From assembly GCA_018971455.1 (NCBI GenBank), contig JAGXAV010000055.1, positions 1 to 8,741 on the forward strand: DNA of 8,741 nt, read 5' to 3'. This document shows positions 1 to 7,902 of this stretch, piece after piece. The notes beneath the pieces were generated by a model. That model did no database searches. It was given only the letters and a program-made list of their open reading frames with translations, and was not told the origin of the DNA. A program made the translations under genes and the position numbers. The number at the start of each line of letters is the position of its first letter. Position 1 is the stretch's first letter. The DNA is from Rhodospirillales bacterium. Its GTDB lineage: Bacteria; Pseudomonadota; Alphaproteobacteria; Acetobacterales; Acetobacteraceae.

Positions 1-420
1 ATATGGCTGACGCCGCTGATGGTGCTCGGCACGCAGTGGTACATCCTGTTCAATGTCATCGCCGGCGCCGCCGCCTTTCCAGGCGACCTGCTGGAGGCGG
101 CGGCCAATTTCCGCGTCGGCAGCCTGCTGTGGTGGCGCCGCGTCATCCTGCCCGGCATCCTGCCGTTCTTCGTCACCGGCGCGATCACCGCCTCGGGCGG
201 CTCGTGGAACGCCGCCATCGTCTCGGAGGTCGCCTCCTGGGGCGACACGCGGCTCGCCGCCCACGGCCTGGGCGCCTATATCGCCCAGGCAACCGATGCT
301 GGCCGCTTCCATCAGGTGGTGCTTGGCGTGGTGGTGATGTCGCTCTACGTGCTCGCCACCAACCGGCTGGTCTGGCGGCCGCTCTACGCCTATGCCAGCC
401 GCCGCACCACCCTGGGTTGA
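1..420 (+). CDS. ABC transporter permease, NitT/TauT-like (3' part only)
   Basis: This is the C-terminal 139 residues of an inner-membrane permease; the gene begins before the window and is open from base 1 in frame 1. The cytoplasmic EAA loop that docks on the ATPase is visible at visible-residues 32-55 (EAAANFRVG...RRVILPGILP), flanked by hydrophobic segments at about 6-26, 53-75 and 106-122. The motif GGSWNAAIVSE just after the loop resembles permeases of the nitrate/sulfonate/taurine class (BPD_transp_1 fold). The stop is 13 nt before the start of an ATPase of the same transporter class, so the two genes are almost certainly one operon. ATPases with the extra C-terminal domain seen next door are often paired with long permeases carrying two fused transmembrane domains; whether this one is duplicated cannot be seen here. 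Substrate unknown, probably a small anion or sulfonate by family. Confidence 0.9.
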   Translation: MWLTPLMVLGTQWYILFNVIAGAAAFPGDLLEAAANFRVGSLLWWRRVILPGILPFFVTGAITASGGSWNAAIVSEVASWGDTRLAAHGLGAYIAQATDAGRFHQVVLGVVVMSLYVLATNRLVWRPLYAYASRRTTLG

Positions 421-433
421 GGGAGACGCCACG

Positions 434-1744
434 ATGCAGGCCACGCCATTGCTCGAGGTCCGCGGTTGCCGGCAGGCGTACCACAAGGACAGCAGCGCCG
501 ATCTGGTGGTGCTCGACGACGTCAACCTGGCACTGCAGGGTGGCGAGATCGTCGGCCTGCTCGGCCGCTCCGGCTCCGGCAAATCCACCCTGCTGCGCAT
601 CGTGTCCGGCCTGCTCAAACCGACGGCCGGCGAGGTCATCTGGCGCGGCGCCAAGGTTGACGGCCCGGCCAGCGGCATCGCCATGGTGTTCCAGAGCTTC
701 GCCCTGTTCCCCTGGCTCACCGTCGAGGAGAACGTCGAACTCGGGCTCGAGGCGCTCGGCGTGGCGCGTGCCGAGCGGGCCAGCCGCACGGAGGTCGCGA
801 TCGACCTGATCGGCCTCGGCGGCTTCGAGAGCGCCTACCCCAAGGAGCTCTCCGGCGGCATGCGCCAGCGCGTCGGCCTGGCGCGCGCGCTCGTGGTCCA
901 TCCCGACCTGCTGCTGATGGACGAGCCGTTCAGCGCGCTCGACGTGCTCACCGCCGAAACCCTGCGCACCGACCTCATCGACCTGTGGATGGAGCGCAAG
1001 CTGCCGGTCAAGTCGGTGCTGATGGTCACTCACAACATCGAGGAGGCCGTGCTGATGTGCGACCGCATCCTGGTGTTCTCGTCCAATCCCGGCCGGGTGG
1101 CGAGCGACCTGCGGGTGCCCTTCGCCCACCCGCGCAACCGCCTCGACCCGGCATTCCGCCAGCTGGTGGACGACATCTACGCGCTGATGACCCGCCGCCC
1201 GGCCCGTGCCGCCCCCAGCCAGCAGACGCCGGCCGACCGCTCCGGCTTCGCCACCACGCTGCACCCGATCGGCACCAACCTGCTCTCCGGCCTGATCGAG
1301 GCGCTCGCCGCCCCGCCCTACGACGGCAAGGCCGACCTGCCCGCGCTGGCCGCCTCGCTGCAGATGGAGGCCGACGAGCTGCTGCCCCTCGGCGAGGTGC
1401 TGCAGACGCTGCATTTCGGCGAGCTGGAGGAGGGCGACATCCGCCTCTCGGCGGCCGGCCGGCAGTTTGCCAGCGCCGACACCGACACCCGCAAGGTGCT
1501 GTTCGCCGAGACGCTGCGCGCTCATGTGCCGCTGGCCGGCGCCATCCGCCGCACGCTGGACGAGCGGTGGAACCACCGCGCCTCGGCGGTGCGCTTTCGC
1601 GACGAGCTGGAAGACCACATGTCGCCCGACTACGCCGAGGAGACGCTGCGCGCCGTCATCGGCTGGGGCCGCTACGCCGAGCTGTTCGGCTACGACGAGG
1701 AGGCCGACCAGTTCACCCTGGAAGACATCGACACCGCGGCCTGA
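434..1744 (+). CDS. ABC transporter ATP-binding protein with C-terminal AAA-associated domain (nitrate/sulfonate/bicarbonate class)
   Basis: This 436-residue protein is the cytoplasmic ATPase that energises the permease encoded just upstream. Nucleotide-binding domain at about residues 5-250: Walker A GRSGSGKS (44-51), Q-loop Gln87, signature LSGGM (139-143), Walker B LLLMDEP (159-165), switch His200 in MVTHNIEEA. The class of anion/sulfonate importers (TauB/SsuB/NrtD-like) is suggested by the PWLTVEENV stretch and by FSSNPGRV around 215-222. Residues about 270-430 form a second region absent from ordinary 250-residue TauB/SsuB proteins; it matches in length and position the AAA-associated C-terminal domain (PF09821-type), whose role is not well established. 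An upstream in-frame ATG at 392 lies inside the permease gene; the start at 434 is preferred because it follows GAGGGAGA (419-426) at 7 nt. No binding protein for this system is seen in the window. Confidence 0.93.
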   Translation: MQATPLLEVRGCRQAYHKDSSADLVVLDDVNLALQGGEIVGLLGRSGSGKSTLLRIVSGLLKPTAGEVIWRGAKVDGPASGIAMVFQSFALFPWLTVEENVELGLEALGVARAERASRTEVAIDLIGLGGFESAYPKELSGGMRQRVGLARALVVHPDLLLMDEPFSALDVLTAETLRTDLIDLWMERKLPVKSVLMVTHNIEEAVLMCDRILVFSSNPGRVASDLRVPFAHPRNRLDPAFRQLVDDIYALMTRRPARAAPSQQTPADRSGFATTLHPIGTNLLSGLIEALAAPPYDGKADLPALAASLQMEADELLPLGEVLQTLHFGELEEGDIRLSAAGRQFASADTDTRKVLFAETLRAHVPLAGAIRRTLDERWNHRASAVRFRDELEDHMSPDYAEETLRAVIGWGRYAELFGYDEEADQFTLEDIDTAA

Positions 1745-1771
1745 CGGCGCCGCGGCCGGCGCACGGCGTCA
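1742..1771 (+). terminator. Two-part hairpin on the ATPase stop codon, possible terminator
   Basis: An inner perfect stem GCGCCG/CGGCGC (1747-1752 with 1757-1762) closes a 4-nt loop, and an outer stem TGACG/CGTCA (1742-1746 with 1767-1771) embraces it across a 4-nt bulge on the 3' side. The outer stem starts with the stop codon of the upstream ATPase. The following bases CCTTTCCTTC are pyrimidine-rich but not a real T tract, so this is a weak intrinsic terminator or an RNA 3'-end protecting hairpin. It separates the anion-type transporter genes from the peptide-type operon. Confidence 0.4.
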
Positions 1772-1835
1772 CCTTTCCTTCACAAGCGGCCTTCCCCCCC
1801 ATGGCCCTGCGCCGCTAAGGTGCCGGCTCCGCTTT

Positions 1836-1840
1836 GGGAG
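1836..1840 (+). promoter_or_regulatory. Ribosome binding site of the binding-protein gene
   Basis: GGGAG lies 9 nt before ATG at 1850. It decides between that start and an in-frame GTG at 1820: the upstream start would put this site inside the coding sequence and add ten residues in front of the twin-arginine signal peptide. No clear -35/-10 pair was found in the roughly 100 nt upstream of it. Confidence 0.6.
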
Positions 1841-1849
1841 ACCCTTCCG

Positions 1850-3448
1850 ATGTTGACCCGCCGCCACCTCCTCGCCGCCACCGCAGCCACCCCGCTCGCC
1901 ACCATCGGCTTCGCCGGGGCCGCCGAGGCCAAGACACCCAGGGGTGTCGCCGTCATGGCCAAGCAGATCGACGACATCATCAGCTTCGATCCCGCCGAGG
2001 CCTACGAGTTCAGCAACAACGAGGTCGACGCCAACGTCTATCGCCGCCTCGTCGCGCCCGATCCGCACGACAACACCAAGATCGCCGGCGATCTCGCCAA
2101 GTCCTGGACCGTCAGCCCGGACGGCACCACCTTCACCTTCCAGCTCAAGACCAATGCGCGCTTCCCCTCCGGCAAGGCCGTCACCGCCGAGGACGCCGCC
2201 TATTCGCTGCAGCGCGTCGTCAAGCTCAACAAGACGCCCGGCTTCATCATCACCCAGTTCGGCTTCACCAAGGACAACGTGGACAGCCTGATCCACGCCA
2301 CCGGGCCGCACACGCTGGTGCTGAAGCTGCCGGCCCCGCAGGCCACCAGCTTCGTGCTGTTCTGCCTCACCGCCAATGTCGGCTCGATCGTCGAGAAGGC
2401 GACGGCGGTGAAGCACGAGGCCGCCGGCGACATGGGCAATGGCTGGCTCAAGACGAATACCGCCGGCGCCGGCCCCTACCAGATGGTCTCCTGGGCGGCC
2501 TCCGACCACATCAACATGACCCCCAACCCGCATTCGGGAATCCACGTCAACACGCCGCGCATCGTCATCCGGCACGTCAAGGATCCCTCGGCCCAGCTTC
2601 TGCTGCTGCAGAAGGGCGATGCCGACATCGTGCGCGACCTGACGCCGGACCAGATCAAGACCGTCGCCGCCGACAAGAACTTTCACATCACGCAGAGCCC
2701 GCAAGGCTCGTCGATGTACATCGCCATGAATCAGACCATGCCGGAACTGGCCAAGCCGCAGGTCATCCAGGCGATCAAGTGGGCGATCGACTATGACGCC
2801 ATCGCCAAGAACATCACCCCCAACAGCTGGGTGGTCTCGCAGAGCTTCCTGCCCAAGGGGCTGCCCGGCGCGCTGACCACCGAGCCCTTCCACAAGGACG
2901 TCGCCAAGGCCAAGGCGCTGATGGCCGAAGCCGGCCTCAAGGACGGCTTCGCCTGCACCATGGACTACATTTCCGCGGCCCCCTACGGCGACATCGCCCA
3001 GGCGGTACAGGCCGACCTCGCCGCCATCGGCATCAAGGTGACGCTGGTCGCCGGCGAGCAGAAGCAGGTCATCACCAAGACCCGCGCGCGCACCCACCAG
3101 CTCGCCATGCTGGTCTGGGGCACCGATTATTTCGACCCCAACTCCAACGCCCAGGCCTTCTGCGCCAATCCGGACGACAGCGACAATTCCAAGCTCAAGA
3201 TCCTCGCCTGGCGCAGCCACTTCGTGGACAAGGAACTGACCGACATGGTCACCCAGGCCACCGCGGAGCTCGATGCGGCCAAGCGTGTCGCGATCTACAC
3301 CAAGATGCAGCAGCTCTCCCAGGAGCGGGCGCCGTTCGCCATGCTGCTGCAGAAGATCTCCTCGGCCGAGCTCGGCAAGGGCGTCAGCGGCTTCGTCATC
3401 GGCCCGCTGCCGGACTACACGAAATACGCCGAAATCAAGAAGGCCTGA
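1850..3448 (+). CDS. Periplasmic solute-binding protein, family 5 (Dpp/Opp/Nik type)
   Basis: This 532-residue protein is the extracytoplasmic receptor that delivers substrate to the permease pair encoded next. Its length is typical for SBP_bac_5 proteins (about 500-540). The N-terminus has a signal peptide with a twin-arginine pattern, TRRHLL at residues 3-8, a modestly hydrophobic core, and an AEA|K cleavage site after residue 27, so export through Tat is plausible. Family marks include FDPAEAYEFSNNEVDANVY (46-64), the TAEDAAYSLQR helix (112-122), GAGPYQM (206-212) and the WGTDYFDPNSNAQ motif (423-435). The gene is the first of a five-gene operon in SBP-permease-permease-ATPase-ATPase order, and is followed by a hairpin with a T run that probably lowers downstream expression. 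Short peptides are the commonest ligand in the family, but nickel chelates, sugars and others occur; the ligand is not predictable here. Symbol withheld for that reason. Confidence 0.93.
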   Translation: MLTRRHLLAATAATPLATIGFAGAAEAKTPRGVAVMAKQIDDIISFDPAEAYEFSNNEVDANVYRRLVAPDPHDNTKIAGDLAKSWTVSPDGTTFTFQLKTNARFPSGKAVTAEDAAYSLQRVVKLNKTPGFIITQFGFTKDNVDSLIHATGPHTLVLKLPAPQATSFVLFCLTANVGSIVEKATAVKHEAAGDMGNGWLKTNTAGAGPYQMVSWAASDHINMTPNPHSGIHVNTPRIVIRHVKDPSAQLLLLQKGDADIVRDLTPDQIKTVAADKNFHITQSPQGSSMYIAMNQTMPELAKPQVIQAIKWAIDYDAIAKNITPNSWVVSQSFLPKGLPGALTTEPFHKDVAKAKALMAEAGLKDGFACTMDYISAAPYGDIAQAVQADLAAIGIKVTLVAGEQKQVITKTRARTHQLAMLVWGTDYFDPNSNAQAFCANPDDSDNSKLKILAWRSHFVDKELTDMVTQATAELDAAKRVAIYTKMQQLSQERAPFAMLLQKISSAELGKGVSGFVIGPLPDYTKYAEIKKA

Positions 3449-3486
3449 TCCACGCCGCCATGACCTTGCTTGCATGGCCCAGGGTT

Positions 3487-3520
3487 GCGCGCGCCGGTTC
3501 CGCCGACGGCGCGGCTTTTT
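3487..3520 (+). terminator. Intra-operon intrinsic terminator / attenuating hairpin
   Basis: A GC-rich stem pairs GCGCCG (3491-3496) with CGGCGC (3507-3512), extended outward by C3490-G3513, C3488-G3514 and G3487-C3515 with G3489 bulged, around a 10-nt loop. Five T's follow directly at 3516-3520. This has the full architecture of a rho-independent terminator. It lies 38 nt after the stop of the binding-protein gene and 37 nt before the permease start, so it probably causes partial termination and also protects the 3' end of the binding-protein mRNA, giving more receptor than membrane complex. Confidence 0.65.
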
Positions 3521-3557
3521 CTCCCTCCACCGGCGACCGCATGGCGCGGCCGCCGGC

Positions 3558-4567
<1,010 letters not shown>

Positions 4568-4571
<4 letters not shown>

Positions 4572-5482
4572 GCACCACCACAACCCTGCCCGGCCTGCGG
4601 GCCTGGCTGCTGACCGACACCCCGGCCTCGCGCGCCCAGGCCGCCTGGGGACGGCGCTACCGCATCTGGCGCGACTTCCGGGCCAACGGCGTGGCGATGA
4701 CCGGGCTGGTCACCATCATCCTGCTGATCGCCGCCGCCCTCGCGGCCCCCCTGCTCGCCACCCACAACCCGGACGCGCAGGAACTCACCAATCGCCTGGC
4801 GACGCCATCGGCCGCCCACTGGCTGGGCACGGACGAGCTGGGGCGGGACGTCTATTCGCGCCTGCTCTTCGGCGGGCGCATCACGCTCGGCATGGTGGTC
4901 GCCGTGGTGCTGATGGTGGCGCCGGTCGGCCTCGCCGTCGGCACCATCGCCGGCTATCTCGGCGGCATGACGGACCGCGTGATGATGCGCGTGACCGACA
5001 TCTTCCTCGCCTTCCCGCGGCTGATCCTCGCCCTGGCCTTCGTCGCCGCCATCCATCCCGGCATTTCGAGCGCCATCTTCGCCATCGCGCTGACCGCCTG
5101 GCCCCCCTATGCCCGCCTCGCGCGCGCCGAGACGCTGACCATCCGCGGCACCGATTTCATCGCCGCGATCCGGCTGACCGGCGCCACCACCCCGCGCATC
5201 ATCCTGCGCCACGTCGCCCCGCTCTGCCTGGGCAGCCTGATCGTTCGCGTCACGCTCGACATGAGCTCGATCATCCTCACCGCCGCGGCCCTGGGCTTCC
5301 TCGGCATGGGGGCCCAGCCCCCCTCACCGGAATGGGGCGCGATGATCGCGACCGCCCGCGACTACATGCTCCAGCAATGGTGGGTGCCGCTGATGCCCGG
5401 CATGGCCATCTTCGTCGCCTCGCTGGCCTTCAACCTGCTGGGCGACGGGCTGCGCGACGTGCTCGACCCCAAGCAGCGCTGA
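4568..5482 (+). CDS. Peptide/nickel-type ABC transporter permease, DppC type
   Basis: This 304-residue protein is the second half of the membrane channel. It has the DppC/OppC N-terminal architecture: a cytoplasmic start, first membrane segment at about 43-64, then a periplasmic stretch with HWLGTDELGRDVYSRLLFG (84-102), which is the hallmark of the family. Further membrane segments lie at about 106-131, 149-162, 166-180, 219-247 (partly) and 275-292. The EAA loop is RGTDFIAAIRLTGATTPRII (193-212), and LGFLGMGAQPPSPEWGAMI (242-260) is another conserved family stretch. The start overlaps the previous gene's stop by 4 nt; the next gene starts 7 nt after its stop. With the DppB-type partner it forms a heterodimeric importer channel; nothing suggests truncation. 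Confidence 0.93.
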
Positions 5483-5489
5483 GCCCGCG

Positions 5490-6317
5490 ATGCTGGTCGA
5501 CATCGCCAATCTGCGCGTCACCTTCCCCACCCCGCGCGGGCCGAGTGCCGCCGTGCGCGGGGTCTCGATCAGCCTCGGCGCCGAGAAACTCGGCATCGTG
5601 GGCGAATCGGGGTCCGGCAAATCGCTCACCGCGCGCTCGATCCTCAAGCTGCTGCCGGGCAACGCCACCCTCGCCGCCGACCGGCTGAGCTTCGACGGCA
5701 TCGACATCCTGGCGGCCAATGAGCGCGCCATGCGGGCCATTCGCGGCAAGCGCGCGGGCCTCATCATGCAGGACCCGAAATACTCGCTCAATCCGGTGAT
5801 GACGGCGGGCGGACAGATCGCCGAGGCGTGGCGCGCCCATCACAAGGGCAGCGCCCGCCAGGCGCGGGACGCGGCAATGGATCTGCTCGCCCAGGTGCAG
5901 ATCCGCGACCCCGCGCGCGTCGCCCAGGCCTATCCGCACGAACTCTCGGGCGGCATGGGCCAGCGCGTCATGATCGCCATGATGCTGGCACCCGACCCCG
6001 AATTGCTGATCGCCGACGAACCCACCAGCGCACTCGACGCCACCGTGCAGGCCGAAATCCTCCGCCTCATGGAAGACCTCGTGGCGCGGCGCGGCATGGC
6101 GCTGATCCTGATCAGCCACGACCTGCCGCTGGTCTCGCATTTCTGCGACCGCGTCGCGGTGATGTACGCCGGGCGCATCGTCGAGGAATTGCGCGCCGGC
6201 GACCTCACCCGCGCCACCCACCCCTACACGCGGGGCCTGCTCGACTGCCTGCCCGCCCTCTCCCACCCGCAGCCGCGCCTGAAGGTTCTGGTGCGCGACG
6301 CCGCGTGGTCGGCATGA
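5490..6317 (+). CDS. Peptide/nickel-type ABC transporter ATP-binding protein, DppD type
   Basis: This 275-residue cytoplasmic ATPase is one of two that power the importer. Seen: Walker A GESGSGKS (38-45), Q-loop Gln94 in LIMQDPKYSLNP, signature LSGGM (152-156), Walker B LLIADEP (172-178), D-loop SALD (180-183) and switch His210 in LISHDLP. The family-specific C-terminal motif THPYTRGLL (243-251) marks it as an oligopeptide/dipeptide-class ATPase. It is shorter than E. coli DppD/OppD (about 325-335 residues), lacking most of the C-terminal extension, and closer in size to NikD; the tail RLKVLVRDAAW still looks like a natural end, so I do not call it truncated. Its stop overlaps the next start by 4 nt. 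The signature is followed by GQR (LSGGMGQR), the usual variation for the D-type subunit. Confidence 0.92.
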   Translation: MLVDIANLRVTFPTPRGPSAAVRGVSISLGAEKLGIVGESGSGKSLTARSILKLLPGNATLAADRLSFDGIDILAANERAMRAIRGKRAGLIMQDPKYSLNPVMTAGGQIAEAWRAHHKGSARQARDAAMDLLAQVQIRDPARVAQAYPHELSGGMGQRVMIAMMLAPDPELLIADEPTSALDATVQAEILRLMEDLVARRGMALILISHDLPLVSHFCDRVAVMYAGRIVEELRAGDLTRATHPYTRGLLDCLPALSHPQPRLKVLVRDAAWSA

Positions 6318-7069
6318 TCGACGTCGTCGACCTGCGCGTGCGCTTCGGGCGCGTCGAGGCGGTGCGCGGCATCTCCTTCGCGGTCGCGCGCGGCGCCAGC
6401 TTCGGCATCGTCGGCGAAAGCGGCTCGGGCAAATCGACCGTCCTGCGCGCACTCTCCGGCCTCAATGACGACTGGACCGGGCGCATGGCGATCGACGGCC
6501 AGGCCCTCGCCCCGCGGCGCGGGCGCGATTTCTTCCGCCGCGTGCAGATGGTCTTCCAGGACCCCTACGGCTCGCTGCACCCGCGCCAGACGGTTGACCG
6601 CGCGCTCAGCGAACCGCTCATCGTGCACGGCATGGGCGATGCCGAGGGCCGCATCCTGCGCGGGCTGGCCGAGGTGGCGCTGCCGCCCGAGGCGCGCTTC
6701 CGCTACCCTCACCAGCTCTCCGGCGGCCAGCGCCAGCGCGTCGCCATCGCGCGCGCGCTGATGAGCGAGCCGGATGTGCTGCTGCTCGACGAACCGACCA
6801 GCGCGCTCGACGTGTCGGTGCAGGCCGAGGTGCTGAACCTGCTCGCCGATCTGCAGGAGCGGCGCGGCCTGACCTACGTGCTGGTCAGCCACAACCTCGC
6901 CGTGGTCGCCCATCTCTGCGGCCAGATCGGCGTCATGCAGGGCGGCGAACTGGTCGAGACGCTGAGCGCCGAGGCGCTGCGCGCCGGCCGGACCAGCCAC
7001 CCCCACACCACCGAACTGCGCCGCCTCAGCACCGAGCTGGAAGAGCCCGAGGGCCCCATCACGCTCTAG
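6314..7069 (+). CDS. Peptide/nickel-type ABC transporter ATP-binding protein, DppF type
   Basis: This 251-residue cytoplasmic ATPase is the partner of the upstream DppD-type subunit. Seen: Walker A GESGSGKS (34-41), Q-loop Gln82 in MVFQDPYGSLHPRQTV (the PxxSLxPR pattern typical of DppF/OppF), signature LSGGQ (135-139), Walker B LLLLDEP-like VLLLDEP (155-161), SALD (163-166) and switch His193 in LVSHNLAVV. A weak SHPHT (228-232) stands where the HPYT motif normally sits. It is compact, nearer to NikE (about 268) than to DppF (about 330), and lacks the long C-terminal extension. The start ATG at 6314 overlaps the previous TGA; an in-frame GTG at 6305 is possible but the coupled ATG is preferred. 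It is the last gene of the operon; the 45 nt to the convergent regulator holds no convincing terminator. Confidence 0.92.
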   Translation: MIDVVDLRVRFGRVEAVRGISFAVARGASFGIVGESGSGKSTVLRALSGLNDDWTGRMAIDGQALAPRRGRDFFRRVQMVFQDPYGSLHPRQTVDRALSEPLIVHGMGDAEGRILRGLAEVALPPEARFRYPHQLSGGQRQRVAIARALMSEPDVLLLDEPTSALDVSVQAEVLNLLADLQERRGLTYVLVSHNLAVVAHLCGQIGVMQGGELVETLSAEALRAGRTSHPHTTELRRLSTELEEPEGPITL

Positions 7070-7114
7070 CTTCCGTGGACGGTCAGAGCACGACCCGACC
7101 GGATGTTCCCGGCG

Positions 7115-7738
7115 CTATCGCTGCGCCAGCACCGCGTCGAGGTTGCGCGCGCCTACCGCGAGCACGCTCTCATCGCCGGTCACCATCAGCGCCGCGGTCA
7201 CGCCATCCATCAGCAGCAGGATCTGTCGCGCCACCATCGCCGGATCGCCATAGCCCGCCTCGGCCGCCAGCCCGCCCAGGAAATCGAGGATGTCGCGGTG
7301 ATGCTCGCCGGCCAGCGCGCGCAGATGCGGCTCGCCCTTGGCATGCTCGCCGACCGCGTTGATGAAGGCGCAGCCATAGAAACGGCCCCCCCGGTACCAG
7401 GCATCCAGCGCCGCGATCACACCGCGCAGCCGGGCCGGCGCGTCCGCGCCGGCGGCGATCACCGCGGCAAAGAAGCTCGTCCGCCAGGCCGCCCCCTCCT
7501 GGCGCAGCGCCTCGTGCAGCAGCGCCTCCTTCGAGCCGTAGCGCGAATACAGCGTCATCTTCGAGGCGCCGGCCTCGGCGAGGATGCGGTCGATGCCGAC
7601 GGCGTGAATGCCCTCGCGGCAGAACAATTCCCGGGCGACATTGAGAATGCGCTCATGCGGCGCCCGCGCGCGCCCGGCCCGGCCCGCGCGGTCCGCAACG
7701 GGCGGGTTCATCAGGGCGGCATCGTGCCGGCGGGTCAT
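7115..7738 (-). CDS. TetR/AcrR-family transcriptional repressor
   Basis: This 207-residue protein is a one-component DNA-binding regulator that would bind a palindromic operator as a dimer and release it on ligand binding. The N-terminal TetR HTH domain is clear at about residues 27-76: ILNVARELFCREGIHAVGID, then ILAEAGASKMTLYSRYGSKEAL with the recognition helix around 58-66. The ligand domain contains RFYGCAFINAVGEHA (119-133), a pattern seen in one TetR subgroup (GC-x-F-x-NA). Start choice: ATG at 7738 follows AGGAT (7752-7748) at 9 nt, while an in-frame ATG at 7711 has no ribosome site; the longer frame back to 7936 would overlap the neighbouring repressor gene. Its stop faces the transporter operon's stop, so it is not in the usual divergent position; targets and inducer are unknown, and control of the adjacent transporter is only a possibility. 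Confidence 0.9.
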   Translation of the reverse strand: MTRRHDAALMNPPVADRAGRAGRARAPHERILNVARELFCREGIHAVGIDRILAEAGASKMTLYSRYGSKEALLHEALRQEGAAWRTSFFAAVIAAGADAPARLRGVIAALDAWYRGGRFYGCAFINAVGEHAKGEPHLRALAGEHHRDILDFLGGLAAEAGYGDPAMVARQILLLMDGVTAALMVTGDESVLAVGARNLDAVLAQR

Positions 7739-7857
7739 TCGCGGATCATCCTGGATGTCATCGCCTGCCGCTTTCACGCGTCCCGATTCACGGGCCCCAA
7801 GTTTACGTGCTCCCGTTCGCGCGTACCGGCCGCCGCGTGCCCCGGCGACCGGGCCGG

Positions 7858-7888
7858 AGTATGCCTCCCCTCGCCCGTATTTCGTCAA
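7858..7888 (-). promoter_or_regulatory. Possible promoter of the TetR-family gene
   Basis: On the - strand a TTGACG box (7888-7883) is followed after 19 nt by CATACT (7863-7858), four of six matches to the sigma-70 -10 consensus. The spacing is longer than the usual 16-18. It lies in the 164-nt gap (7739-7902) between the S24-repressor stop and the TetR start and would leave a leader of about 110 nt. The rest of that gap shows only a 6-bp inverted repeat CCGGCC/GGCCGG (7826-7831 with 7852-7857), too widely spaced to call a terminator. Confidence 0.25.
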
Positions 7889-7902
7889 TCGCCGCCGCCC
7901 CC

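Noticed and set aside
185..1618. 477-residue open frame on the - strand opposite the first ATPase
   Set aside because: Its composition (Gln, Arg, Ala, Gly, Val, His rich) is that of an antisense shadow, and the + strand carries all ABC ATPase motifs.
3474..3557. Longer N-terminus for the DppB-type permease from ATG at 3474
   Set aside because: It would translate through the terminator hairpin and add an arginine-rich stretch not expected in DppB proteins; the start at 3558 gives the usual length.
7070..7114. Possible bidirectional terminator between the convergent genes (CGGTC/GACCG, 7080-7084 with 7097-7101)
   Set aside because: The stem is only 5 bp with a 12-nt loop and there is no T tract on either strand.
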